Assembly: GCA_019636845.1 (NCBI GenBank)
Contig: JAHBWV010000001.1
Span: 2,728,001 to 2,792,000, forward strand
Origin: Phycisphaeraceae bacterium
GTDB taxonomy: Bacteria; Planctomycetota; Phycisphaerae; Phycisphaerales; UBA1924
Direction: 5' to 3'
DNA: 64,000 bases
Each line of letters starts with the position of its first letter. Position 1 is the stretch's first letter. Under the pieces are notes generated by a model. It was not told where the DNA came from. It did no database searches and saw only the letters and a list, made by a program, of their open reading frames with translations. The position numbers and the translations under genes are program-made. Positions 10,446-19,881 of the stretch are shown in pieces.

Positions 10446-10753
10446 CCAAGAGACTCCACAAGCCGCGAGGCGAATCGCCGGAGCGACGTGCATCGCGAGA
10501 GGATGAACCGCCCCACTTCACACGCGACCGCGGCGGGAAGTGATCAGGCGATTCACTCGGAACGAAGTTATCAGATCCTAAACTGTTGTCCAATCGTCTC
10601 GGTTTTCTGCGAGACAGCAATTTGTGCCGCTCTACCGTATCTTGTCAAGCAAAGACACTGGCACATACCTAACTGAGACAGAGTCTCAATCACTGCCAGA
10701 TCGCACACTCGTCACGGTTGAGACGCCTATCTTTGACCGTACAAGGAGTCCCG
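10446..10753. promoter_or_regulatory. Divergent promoter region between actA and ctaA with GAGAC palindromes
   Basis: 308 bp without a gene, between two divergent respiratory units. It contains an inverted repeat GTCTCG/CGAGAC (10596-10601 and 10610-10615), a compact palindrome TGAGAC-AGA-GTCTCA (10674-10688) and one more half-site TGAGAC (10719-10724). A possible -35 for ctaA is TTGTCA at 10647-10652, with TACCTA 18 bp downstream as a poor -10. Shared GAGAC half-sites suggest one regulator acting on both directions; this is an inference. Confidence 0.45.
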
Positions 10754-12115
10754 ATGAAGACTGGCCAGCTCAAGGGCTCGTTCGCACCCGGGGTCACGTG
10801 TGGCTTTGCGGCTGCGTGTATTTTTTATGTGGCTGCCTGGGTCACCCATCTTCCCGCTCTTGATCTCCAGGCGCGCGTTGCGGGACCTGCGATTCTGATC
10901 TCGTGGCTGCTCGGCGCGCTGGCGTTGGGCCGTAGCGTGGCCAGAGGTCAAGCGGCACTCGCAGGTCTTGTGGCAGGGGTGACGACGTCGCTCCTTATCC
11001 TTATACCCCTCGGATCAGCGTTGGTCGAAACCCCGGAAGGGGACGCACCACTCCCCGGAACAAGCGGACTTGCCACCAGCGCAGTGGTACGGGCGGGTGG
11101 CTTCATGGCGGTCGCGATCGTTGTCGGCTTCATTGGAACGTTCGTCGGATCGAGGTTGTCCGACGCGCCGGCAAGAACGGGACGGGCTTGGCTCCCTCGC
11201 TTTGCAGCGGTCGCGTGTGTTGCCACAGTCCCGCTGATCGCGATCGGCGGGATCGTGACAACGACCGATGCGGGCATGGCGTTCCCTGATTGGCCGACAT
11301 CCGACGGCGCGAACATGTTCCTGTATCCGCTCTCGCTGATGGCCCGTCCGGACCGGTACTTCGAGCACACGCACCGGCTGTTCGGTGCCTTCGTCGGCCT
11401 CACGGTGCTCTCGCTCGCCCTCTTCACGTTTGCAACGGAGCGGGCGAGGGGGTTCAGGATCGCCGCTGCGATTCTCTTCGTTGCGGTCTGTGTTCAGGGG
11501 CTGATGGGCGCGGTTCGGGTCACGGAAGACAGCATGTCGCTGCGATTCGTGCATGGATTCGCGGCCCAGGTCTTCTTCGGCTGTCTTGTCGGTTTCGCGG
11601 TCGCGGTCTCGGGCGCGTGGGCTCCAGTTGGGACTTTGCCGCGCGATCCGCTTCTTCGTCGGTTGAAGCTCTTCTCGACAATGGCTCTCCATTCGTGCCT
11701 GCTGCAGCATCTCTTGGGGGCGATGTACAGGCATATGAAGTACGGGGGATCGAAGGGCGTATCGCACATCCTCTACACCCATGCCGCACTCGCGTTTGTG
11801 GTCTTCGTCGCCTCGATCATCGCGGTGATTATCGGGAGCAGTGCGGCGGGCGTGGCCGGCCCGCTCGGGAGGCCGATCAAGCGCTGGACCACGATTCTGG
11901 GCGCGACTGTCTCGATCCAGTTCCTGCTGGGATGGGGCGCGTTCTTCGCCGTCATGCACGACAAGGGCGTCCTGACGAATCCCGCAGTCGCGACAGCGAC
12001 CATCACAACCGCCCATCAGGCGAATGGCGCCTTGCTTCTGGGCTCGCTGGTGGTGGTGTGGCTCCTGTCGAGGCGGGCCTGGAAGGCGACTTCATGCCCT
12101 GAACCCTCGGCCTGA
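10754..12115 (+). CDS. ctaA: COX15/CtaA family heme A synthase
   Basis: Converts heme O to heme A for aa3-type oxidase. 453 residues, polytopic. The family core begins near residue 155: GGIVTTTDAGMAFPDWPTSD, then FEHTHRLFGAFVGL, RFVHGFAAQVFFG and a late HQANGALLLGSLVVVW; the paired His residues (in HTHR, FVHG, LHSCLLQH and HQANG) are the expected heme ligands. About 130 residues of extra membrane segments precede the core, longer than ordinary CtaA (about 300-350 residues). The ATG at 10754 follows AAGGAG with 5 bp spacing; an earlier in-frame start at 10718 lacks a site. Divergent from the ACIII/cox operon, which fits its role in oxidase maturation. Confidence 0.92.
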   Translation: MKTGQLKGSFAPGVTCGFAAACIFYVAAWVTHLPALDLQARVAGPAILISWLLGALALGRSVARGQAALAGLVAGVTTSLLILIPLGSALVETPEGDAPLPGTSGLATSAVVRAGGFMAVAIVVGFIGTFVGSRLSDAPARTGRAWLPRFAAVACVATVPLIAIGGIVTTTDAGMAFPDWPTSDGANMFLYPLSLMARPDRYFEHTHRLFGAFVGLTVLSLALFTFATERARGFRIAAAILFVAVCVQGLMGAVRVTEDSMSLRFVHGFAAQVFFGCLVGFAVAVSGAWAPVGTLPRDPLLRRLKLFSTMALHSCLLQHLLGAMYRHMKYGGSKGVSHILYTHAALAFVVFVASIIAVIIGSSAAGVAGPLGRPIKRWTTILGATVSIQFLLGWGAFFAVMHDKGVLTNPAVATATITTAHQANGALLLGSLVVVWLLSRRAWKATSCPEPSA

Positions 12116-12309
12116 TGCCACACGGCAAACTTCTGGAAGCGCGGGACGTTCATTCCGATAGAGATGAAGGTCCGGATTCGGTATTCTGGCTCACTGGTCG
12201 CCAGAGTCGGAGTGGCCGGTCGGTTTCGTCGGAGTTGGGGCAATGAGTGAGCAGGCCCGGCGTTTGGCGATTGCACAGCAGAGTCGTCCGGGATCGTGCC
12301 AGGGAATCG

Positions 12310-13980
12310 ATGAATCGAAAGGTCGAAGCGATGCTCCGATCCAGACAGATCAGCGACCCGCCGTCGGGCCATGACGAGCCCCCCGTAGCGGCCCCGGATG
12401 GCCCGCCGGCGGATCTTCATGTTGAGCCGGAGCAGGCCGAAGAGAGGCCACGAGGGCCGAAACCGAGGATCGACCCATCCTCACCGATTGCTGATGCTGA
12501 GTTCACGCCCGAACACGCCCGGCACCTGCTCTGGCGATCCGGGTTCGGCGGCACGCCCGAGCAGATCCAGACGCTGGCGGCGTGGGGGCCGAGCCGTTCG
12601 GTCGATTATCTGCTGAACGTCGGCGACATCCCGTTCGACGGGGTGGTCACTGACTTGTTCAAGAGCGACATCATGCGTGCGCCGACGGCGGAAGAGCGTG
12701 CTTCGGCTCGGCTGGCGGCGCGGTCTCAGGACGAGGAGTCACTTGCACGGTTCCGTGTGATGCGTCAGCAGGCGGAGCGTGCGGATCGGCTGCAGATTCG
12801 TGAGGTGCAGGAGTGGTGGCTGTCTCGGATGATCCAGACACCCCGACCGCTCGAGGAGAAGATGACTCTTTTCTGGCACGGGCACTTTGCGACGAGTTAC
12901 CGCACAATCGAGAACTCGTACCACATGTTCCGCCAGAACCAGCTCTTCCGGGCGAACGCACTCGGGAACTACGCCAAGCTGATGTACGAGATCATCCGCG
13001 ACCCGGCGATGCTCGCGTACCTAGACAACAACGACTCTCGCAAGGGGCGTCCGAACGAGAACCTGGCGCGCGAGCTGATGGAGCTGTTCTCGCTCGGTGT
13101 GGGCAACTACTCGGAGAACGACATCCGCGAGGGAGCCCGAGCGCTGACCGGGTACACATTCAACGAGAACGAGTTCGTTTTCCGGCGCGAGGACCACGAT
13201 AACGGTCGGAAGAGCATCCTGGGGCGCTCGGGGTCTCTCGATGGTGACGGTTTCGTGACCGCGATCCTCGAGAAGCGAGCGACATCGCGGTTCATGGCGC
13301 GCAAGCTCTACCGCTACTTCGTCGCCGAGCTCCCTGAGCGTGAGAAGGACATGGATCCCGTGACGAGGCGATACGTCGACGGGATCGCGAGCACGCTCGC
13401 GTCGCGTCGGTACGAGTTGAAACCAGTGCTCCGTCAGCTCTTTCTCTCACGCCGGTTCTACGAGAGCGACGTGATGGGGCAGCAGATCAAGAGCCCGGTG
13501 CAACTGGTCGTCGGCGCGGTTCGCTCGCTGAGAACCCCGATTCGCGATCTCGGCACGCTTCTCGACGCGATGGACCTGATGGGGCAGTCGATTTTCTTCC
13601 CGCCGAGCGTGAATGGCTGGGATGGCGGGCGGTCGTGGATCAACACCTCCACGATGTACGTCAGACAGAACGTGATGACGTTCCTCCTGACGGGACGCAA
13701 GCCCCGAGGCAGAGACGCCGGCGCTTCGATCGAGCAGTATGATCCGAGCCGCCTTGTGGCTGAGATCGCCGAGCGTGACCCCGCGATCCGCACCGATGTG
13801 GAGGCGATGCTCCGGGCCCTGGCGCGGTTTGTGGTGGGACGCGACAGCGAGTCTCTCATCGCGCCCATACGGGAGTATGTCGCACGCGCAACGTCGGGAG
13901 GAACCGCCCCGACGGATCCGCGTGTGCTCACCGGCGTGCTGCTTCTGCTGACCGCAGCTCCTGAGTACCAACTGAACTGA
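12310..13980 (+). CDS. DUF1800 family protein
   Basis: 556 residues. The family signature is clear: HLLWRSGFGGTPEQI near residue 75, FWHGHFATSYRTIENS near 190, and NDSRKGRPNENLARELMEL near 245, followed by a C-terminal region with PVQLVVGAVRSL and FPPSVNGWDGG. DUF1800 proteins are common in planctomycetes and almost always precede a DUF1501 gene, as here (34 bp gap). Biochemical function is unknown. The N-terminal 60 residues are Pro/Glu-rich and no signal peptide is seen. The start is chosen at ATG 12310 after AGGGA; an in-frame ATG at 12331 is the alternative. Confidence 0.88.
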   Translation: MNRKVEAMLRSRQISDPPSGHDEPPVAAPDGPPADLHVEPEQAEERPRGPKPRIDPSSPIADAEFTPEHARHLLWRSGFGGTPEQIQTLAAWGPSRSVDYLLNVGDIPFDGVVTDLFKSDIMRAPTAEERASARLAARSQDEESLARFRVMRQQAERADRLQIREVQEWWLSRMIQTPRPLEEKMTLFWHGHFATSYRTIENSYHMFRQNQLFRANALGNYAKLMYEIIRDPAMLAYLDNNDSRKGRPNENLARELMELFSLGVGNYSENDIREGARALTGYTFNENEFVFRREDHDNGRKSILGRSGSLDGDGFVTAILEKRATSRFMARKLYRYFVAELPEREKDMDPVTRRYVDGIASTLASRRYELKPVLRQLFLSRRFYESDVMGQQIKSPVQLVVGAVRSLRTPIRDLGTLLDAMDLMGQSIFFPPSVNGWDGGRSWINTSTMYVRQNVMTFLLTGRKPRGRDAGASIEQYDPSRLVAEIAERDPAIRTDVEAMLRALARFVVGRDSESLIAPIREYVARATSGGTAPTDPRVLTGVLLLLTAAPEYQLN

Positions 13981-14014
13981 TCGGTAGTGTGAAGGACTTG
14001 AAGAGGAACACGCC

Positions 14015-15337
14015 ATGAGCAACGACAACCGATCACCATTCACCAGGCGTGAGTTCCTGACGACGTCTCTCACGTTCGCGAGTGCGTCGCTGACGGTCCC
14101 GTCGTTCCTGCAGCGGTCGGCGTTTGCCGTAGGGCAGCCGACGCGATCGCTCACCTCGATACCGGGCGTGGATCAGGGCCGGATTCTCGTCGTCGTGCAG
14201 TTGTCGGGGGGCAACGACGGGCTGAACACCGTCGTTCCGTACGGATTCGACGCGTACTACAGGATGCGGCCGGGGATCGGCGTCAGCGCGAATCAGGCCC
14301 TTCGTTTATCGAAGTCGGACGGTGTCGGCTTGCATCCGGCGATGACAGGGCTGCACGATCTGCACGAGAACGGATTGCTCTCGATCGTGCAGGGTGTCGG
14401 GTACCCGAACCCCAATCGCTCGCACTTCAAGTCCATGGACATCTGGCACACAGCGGACACGACCGCCACAGGCGACGGCTGGCTGGGCAAATACGTGGAC
14501 TCACAGTGCTGCGGCGAGGGCAAAGGAGAGAGCGGCACGCCGGAGTCTGCGGGCCGTGCGACCGAGCCGCCGATCGCGATCGGGCGGACCGCGCCCCTGG
14601 CTCTCCAGGCGAGAAAGGTGGTTCCGGTCTCGTTCGAGTCGGCGGATCTGTTCCGCTGGGTCGGGCAGGATGCGAGCAAGTCGCTGGCGCAGCCATACGA
14701 CGCGATCGTAGAGAGAGGCGTGACCGACGAGGTCGATCCGGCGAGCAACGCCGCGTTTCTCATGCGGACCGCGCTCGACGCCAGAGTGTCGAGCGACCGC
14801 ATCCGCAAGGCCGTCTCGGCCAAGGCGCTTGTCGAGTATCCGAGGACGGGTCTTGCCCGCGACCTTTCGATGGTTGCCTCGATGATCAGGGCCGAGCTTC
14901 CGACGCGTGTGTACTACGTCTCTTTCGGCGGGTTCGATACGCACGCCGGCCAGGGCGGCGCACAGGGCTCGCACGCGAATCTGCTCAGGCAGTTCGGCGA
15001 TGCGCTCAAGGCGTTCTACGCCGATCTCAAGGCGCAGGAGAATGATCGGCGGGTGCTCACCATGTGCTTCTCAGAGTTCGGACGCAGAGCGGCACAGAAC
15101 GCCTCTGGCGGCACCGACCACGGCACGGCAGCACCGATGTTCCTTGCGGGACCCATGGTCAGACCGGGCCTGATCGGGAACCACCCATCGCTCACTGACC
15201 TGGACAACGGGGATCTCAAGCACGGGCTGGATTTCCGCTCTGTGTACGCGGGAATCCTCAAGGACTGGATGCAGACCGAACCCGAGAAAGTGCTCGATCG
15301 ATCGTTCCGTCCGGCGGTGCTCTTCAAGAAGGCGTGA
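14015..15337 (+). CDS. DUF1501 family protein, Tat-exported
   Basis: 440 residues with a twin-arginine signal (FTRREFLTTSLTFASASL, residues 9-26) and likely cleavage after SAFA. DUF1501 has an alkaline-phosphatase/sulfatase-like fold; visible motifs are VVQLSGGNDGLNTVVPY, a SHFKSMDIWHTA segment, GGFDTHAGQ and FSEFGRRAAQNASGGTDHG near residue 355, which places the metal-binding Asp/His. The substrate is unknown. It follows the DUF1800 gene directly, and such pairs recur in planctomycetes; the two proteins are probably exported or envelope-associated partners. The ribosome-binding site is AAGAGGAA. Confidence 0.9.
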   Translation: MSNDNRSPFTRREFLTTSLTFASASLTVPSFLQRSAFAVGQPTRSLTSIPGVDQGRILVVVQLSGGNDGLNTVVPYGFDAYYRMRPGIGVSANQALRLSKSDGVGLHPAMTGLHDLHENGLLSIVQGVGYPNPNRSHFKSMDIWHTADTTATGDGWLGKYVDSQCCGEGKGESGTPESAGRATEPPIAIGRTAPLALQARKVVPVSFESADLFRWVGQDASKSLAQPYDAIVERGVTDEVDPASNAAFLMRTALDARVSSDRIRKAVSAKALVEYPRTGLARDLSMVASMIRAELPTRVYYVSFGGFDTHAGQGGAQGSHANLLRQFGDALKAFYADLKAQENDRRVLTMCFSEFGRRAAQNASGGTDHGTAAPMFLAGPMVRPGLIGNHPSLTDLDNGDLKHGLDFRSVYAGILKDWMQTEPEKVLDRSFRPAVLFKKA

Positions 15338-15359
15338 CCCTGAGCTGTCGTCTGGCGTC

Positions 15360-15917
15360 TCACGGCTGGTCAACAAATGACCGCACGATCACGCGCACAC
15401 GACGCGCGCCGTCGGCGTCTGGCGCGGCATCGACCGGGAGCGCACGCCGCGGCATCGCGACCCCCGGACGTTCGGGATCGCTCTCGAACGAGAAGGGAGT
15501 GCCGCGTGTGATTGAGAACTCGAACGCCGCGCCGTCGGAGATCTCGGCTCTCCAGTACCAGATGCCCGGCTCACCCTGTGTCATCATCGCGCCGGGATGG
15601 GCTGGGTCCCAGTTCACGAGCGTGCTCGTGAGGTAGAGCGGCTGTTCTGGCGTGGCGAGACCGGACCGGTCTTCGACGCTGATCTCCCAGAGTTGTGCCG
15701 CGCCTCTCTCACGGCTCGATCCGTCGGCGCGACGACCAGCCAAACGTTCGCCGATGGCGTTGGCGCCACCCGTCTGCCCCGCGCCCTGTCCTCTTGGAGC
15801 GGGCATCGCGATCGGCCCGTGCTGCAGGGATCTGGCGATCCATACACAGAGGAAGACAACAACCGCGAGAGGCAGGATCAGCCACGCGGTCAGAAGGATG
15901 TGCTTCTTTGTGACCAA
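15360..15917 (-). CDS. Membrane-anchored protein with a possible starch-binding-like beta domain
   Basis: 185 residues. An N-terminal hydrophobic anchor (residues 6-28, ILLTAWLILPLAVVVFLCVW) is followed by a Gly/Ala/Arg-rich linker and a compact domain. That domain contains LYLTSTLVNWDPAHPGA and FEFSITRGTPFSFESD, which resembles the IxGxxxxWxP...fkftrGsW pattern of CBM20/48-type beta-sandwiches. The similarity is weak. The start is TTG at 15917, because the hydrophobic anchor begins immediately and no ATG is available. It converges with the DUF1501 gene and precedes no obvious partner. Confidence 0.7.
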   Translation of the reverse strand: MVTKKHILLTAWLILPLAVVVFLCVWIARSLQHGPIAMPAPRGQGAGQTGGANAIGERLAGRRADGSSRERGAAQLWEISVEDRSGLATPEQPLYLTSTLVNWDPAHPGAMMTQGEPGIWYWRAEISDGAAFEFSITRGTPFSFESDPERPGVAMPRRALPVDAAPDADGARRVRVIVRSFVDQP

Positions 15918-15970
15918 TGAGGTTCTCGTTCACGTCACACGGATCACAACGGCGCATTGATCCGGGGCGT

Positions 15971-16597
<627 letters not shown>

Positions 16598-17274
16598 TCG
16601 ATGTACTCCTCAGTTGCGGAGAAAGTGCCTGACTGTCGCTCTTTGATGTGCGAGCCAAGAGTGAGGTGTCTCGTTGATACCAAACAAAACACGAATATAT
16701 GAACGAAACAGAGCCCTGCTTTGAACAAGCGGTGGAAAAGCCATGGATACAACTTGCCGTTTTGTGAAGCCAGTGTATTCTGGCAACCCGGAATTCAGCG
16801 GACGGCAAGGATGCCGCTTCGAGTACCGCTCCGTGGGGATTATTGGACGTTGAATTGCGTGGTCAAATCCGGGAGAGAACTTCCCGGAAATGGCCCAGAT
16901 GGCAGACGGCCGGGAGACCCCGGACGAATGTTTGCATCTGAATTGAGTGGTTTGGATCCGTTTGCCGGTTGGTCACGAAGTTCGGCGGCGGGTTGCTGGG
17001 GTGGACGCCGGGGTTTCCAAGAGAAGTTCTCAAGTAGTGAAACAAAGTTGAACCAAAAACCGTAAGATGGAGAACAGGATCGCCGCGTGCAGAGTGGCAC
17101 GTCGGCAGGGCAAGGGAAAGGGAACACATCACGTCGAACGGGTCCTCTGCCACCCTTGATCCTGGGTGTGGCACGGTTCGGCACGGCCCTCGTCTGAATG
17201 AAGACGTGGGCGCGAGAGCGTGATGGTGTTGAAACGGGCGCGAATGACTCGCGCCCTAGACACGAAGGGTTGGA
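16598..17274. other. Intergenic region between sod and the sigma factor gene
   Basis: 677 bp between divergent genes. Open frames here lack any family resemblance or typical codon use and are not annotated. It holds an inverted repeat TCCGGGA-N7-TCCCGGA (16868-16888) of unknown role without a T-run, an AT-rich patch around 16685-16705 that could contain the sod promoter, and the leader hairpin described separately at 17236-17256. Confidence 0.4.
17236..17256 (+). promoter_or_regulatory. Perfect 8-bp stem-loop in the leader of the sigma factor gene
   Basis: GGGCGCGA-ATGAC-TCGCGCCC, all eight pairs intact, ending 18 bp before the ATG and just ahead of the AAGGG ribosome-binding site. There is no T-run, so it is not a terminator. 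It could stabilise the 5' end of the transcript, affect initiation or be an operator; the sequence alone does not decide. Confidence 0.4.
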
Positions 17275-18402
17275 ATGGTCATGAGACAGATCATCAGCAA
17301 ACGAAACCCGTCGCCTCTGGAGCAGGTGCGTCGCCGCCACCGGGTGGACATTGTCGAGTCGGCGGGTGCTTCCGATTCCAAGGCCGCGCGGAAGCGGCTT
17401 TCGGCGGAGGATGAGCGTCTGCTGAACCAGATCCTTGAGTCTGAGCAGGACTTCATCGATTCTCCGGTCTTCTACGAGCCCGGAGCGGAGAAGCAGATCT
17501 ACGACCAGGCCCCGGATATCGCCAAGCCGGATACCTCGTGGTATCACCCGGTGATGGATGATCTCTCTGCGGCTCGCGGCCGTACCGTGAAGTCTGCGCA
17601 GCAGGTGATCCTGACTGGTGCGGAAGAGAAGGTTCTCTTCCACCAGTTCAATTACGCTCGGTTCCGCGTGTACTCGCTCCAGAAGGACGTGTGGGCATCG
17701 CCTGCGCGTCAACCGAATCCGTCCCAGGCGGAGGAGATTCTGCGCTGGTACCGCCTCTCCGAGCGGATCCGCGAGCAGATCGCCGAGACGAACCTTGCGC
17801 TCGTATTGGCGATGGCCAAGCGGACCCGCATGAGCGAGGTGGACTTCGCCGATCTGGTCAGCGAGGGCAACATGGCCCTGCTTCGAGCTGTCGATAAGTT
17901 CGATGCGGGGCGTGGCTACAAGTTCTCGACATACGCGTGTCGTGCGATCCTCAAGGCCTTCAGCCGCCAGGGCATGAAGCTCTCCAAGTATCGCCAGCGC
18001 TTCCCGACGGACTTTGATCCGAAGCTGGAGCGTTCGGACTTCCTGGAGACCAAACGCGCGACGTTCGAGAAGGACGCCGCGGAAGAGGTGAAGCGGATTG
18101 TGCTGGACAACCGTGCCGACCTGACGGATGTCGAGCGCACGGTGATCGAGCACCGCTTCGGGCTGGAGTCGGGCGACAACGAGAAGCCGATGACCCTCGA
18201 GCAGGTTGGTCAGATCATCGGCGTGACCAAGGAGCGCGTGCGACAGATCCAGAACAAGGCCATGGAGAAGATCCGCCTGACGCTTGAGGCCTCCTTCCTC
18301 GGTACCAAGGAAGAGGAAGAGGGCGAGACTGAGCAGGGCGGACAGTCGGGCTCTGAGCCCGGGGCATCGCAGACCCCTCAGGGCCTCGTCGCGCTCAACT
18401 GA
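17275..18402 (+). CDS. Sigma-70 family RNA polymerase sigma factor
   Basis: 375 residues. Region 2 is recognisable at about residues 173-235 (NLALVLAMAKRTRM, FADLVSEGNMALLRAVDKFD, YKFSTYACRAILKAF), and region 4 at about 285-345 (LTDVERTVIEHRFGL, TLEQVGQIIGVTKERVRQIQ). The segment between them is shorter and less conserved than region 3 of RpoD, and the long N-terminal part (1-150) has only a loose match to region 1.2, so this is a group 2/3-type factor rather than a clear primary sigma. The C-terminus is acidic. ATG 17275 lies 7 bp after AAGGG. The gene stands alone, with its own leader hairpin and terminator. Confidence 0.88.
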   Translation: MVMRQIISKRNPSPLEQVRRRHRVDIVESAGASDSKAARKRLSAEDERLLNQILESEQDFIDSPVFYEPGAEKQIYDQAPDIAKPDTSWYHPVMDDLSAARGRTVKSAQQVILTGAEEKVLFHQFNYARFRVYSLQKDVWASPARQPNPSQAEEILRWYRLSERIREQIAETNLALVLAMAKRTRMSEVDFADLVSEGNMALLRAVDKFDAGRGYKFSTYACRAILKAFSRQGMKLSKYRQRFPTDFDPKLERSDFLETKRATFEKDAAEEVKRIVLDNRADLTDVERTVIEHRFGLESGDNEKPMTLEQVGQIIGVTKERVRQIQNKAMEKIRLTLEASFLGTKEEEEGETEQGGQSGSEPGASQTPQGLVALN

Positions 18403-18441
18403 CTTCCGGGTACGACCGGCCCACACCGTCTTGAACCCGCC

Positions 18442-18477
18442 AGAGCCCGGACAACCTCGTCCGGGCTCTGTCTTTCT
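18442..18477 (+). terminator. Rho-independent terminator after the sigma factor gene
   Basis: AGAGCCCGGAC - AACCTC - GTCCGGGCTCT, an 11-bp perfect stem with a 6-base loop (18442-18469), followed by GTCTTTCTT. It starts 40 bp after the stop codon. Confidence 0.88.
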
Positions 18478-18649
18478 TCGCCCCTAGAGGACGCTCTACC
18501 TGATCCGTTCGGAGTCTGGTGCGTACCCTACTGACCCTCCTGAATGGGTTCGGGAGGGCGGTGTTGTTGCTGCGCCCATGCCCTCTGCGTGGGAGTCGGG
18601 CGTCACAGGATCAGGTGTGGGTTCTCAGCCGAGAAAGTGAGCGTAGAGG

Positions 18650-19807
18650 ATGTCGATCGGGTCAGACAGTCAAACCGGCGAGTCGGTCACTGGTCACGTT
18701 TCGCTCACTCGGAAGAAGGGAAACGATCCCCACGCGACACGCTGGGGCGACTTCCTCAAGGCCACGATCAAGTTCGAGGCGTCGGACCTGATCATGAAGT
18801 CCGAGCAGGCACCGAAGCTCCGCATCCGCGGCTCGCTCAAGCCGCTCGACACGCCGCCGGTCGGGATCGATGAGTTCTGGAAGATCGCGGAGACAATCCT
18901 CTCCGAGGAGCAGCTGGCGGATCTGGCCAAGTTCGGCTCGGTTGACTTCGCGTACGACTACGACGAACGTTGCCGCTTCCGCGTCAATCTCTTCCAGGCC
19001 CGAGGCAAGCTCTCGGTCGCCGCCCGACGCATCACGAGCAACATCCTGCCCTTCGAGGGGCTGCACCTTCCGCCGATCATGGGGGAGATTGCGTTGCAGC
19101 CTCAGGGGATCGTGCTGCTCTGCGGCGTGACGGGCTCGGGCAAGTCCACCACGATCGCATCGATGCTCGACTATGTGAACGCACAGAGGCCTGTGCACAT
19201 CGTGACGATCGAGGACCCGATCGAGTACATCTTCGAGGACAAGAAAGCGACGATCAACCAGCGTGAGATCGGGATCGACTGTCTCGATTTCAAGACCGCG
19301 ATGCGTGCCCTCGTCCGTGAGAACCCGGACATCGTGCTTATCGGTGAGATGCGCGATGCCGAGACGTTCGAGACCGCGCTCCAGGCCGCCGAGACCGGCC
19401 ACCTGGTGTACGGAACCATCCACGCCTCGAGCACGACGCAGACGTTCAGCCGTATCTACGGCCTGTTCGAGCAGGAAGAGATCGAGCAGGTTCGCAAGAT
19501 CCTGGGGTACCAGATGCGGGCCTTCGTGTACCAGAAGCTCCTTCCGACGCTCCATAAGAACATCCACCGCATCCCCGCGCTCGAGATCCTGATCAACGAT
19601 GCCGTCGTGCAAAAGCACATCCTGGACGGCCGCGAGGGCGAGCTGCGGTCGTATCTGAACTCGATCGAGGCGCGTCAGCGCGGCATGATCGACTTCAACC
19701 AGTCGCTTGTGGAACTGGTCGAGAAGGAGTACATTCACGTCCGCGTCGCGATGGACTCCTCGCCCAACGTTGACGAGCTGAACATGAAGCTGAAGAAGCT
19801 TGGCTGA
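18650..19807 (+). CDS. PilT/PilU-like type IV pilus retraction ATPase
   Basis: 385-residue cytoplasmic hexameric ATPase of the GspE/PilT superfamily. All motifs are intact: Walker A GVTGSGKSTT (about 161-170), Asp box VTIEDPIEY, Walker B IVLIGEMRDAETFETAL, and His box TGHLVYGTIHASS. The N-terminal domain (residues 20-130) contains ASDLIMKSEQAPKLRIRG, typical of PilT. The C-terminus after GYQMRAFVYQKLLP is slightly unusual (DGREGELRSYLNSI). It is the first gene of a three-gene set with a motif-less PilB homologue and a CvpA-like membrane protein, and no pilin genes lie nearby. The start at 18650 has a weak, closely placed AGAGG. Confidence 0.9.
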   Translation: MSIGSDSQTGESVTGHVSLTRKKGNDPHATRWGDFLKATIKFEASDLIMKSEQAPKLRIRGSLKPLDTPPVGIDEFWKIAETILSEEQLADLAKFGSVDFAYDYDERCRFRVNLFQARGKLSVAARRITSNILPFEGLHLPPIMGEIALQPQGIVLLCGVTGSGKSTTIASMLDYVNAQRPVHIVTIEDPIEYIFEDKKATINQREIGIDCLDFKTAMRALVRENPDIVLIGEMRDAETFETALQAAETGHLVYGTIHASSTTQTFSRIYGLFEQEEIEQVRKILGYQMRAFVYQKLLPTLHKNIHRIPALEILINDAVVQKHILDGREGELRSYLNSIEARQRGMIDFNQSLVELVEKEYIHVRVAMDSSPNVDELNMKLKKLG

Positions 19808-19881
19808 TCCGCGGCGAGTGCCGAATCTTTCCCGCGTTGCGTGGCCCGCGTCCCGCACCGCTTCTCCGAGGTGATCGACCC

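Noticed and set aside
16721-17065. Possible small gene in the sod-sigma intergenic region
   Set aside because: 114 codons with no similarity, no ribosome-binding site and irregular composition; contains an inverted repeat instead.
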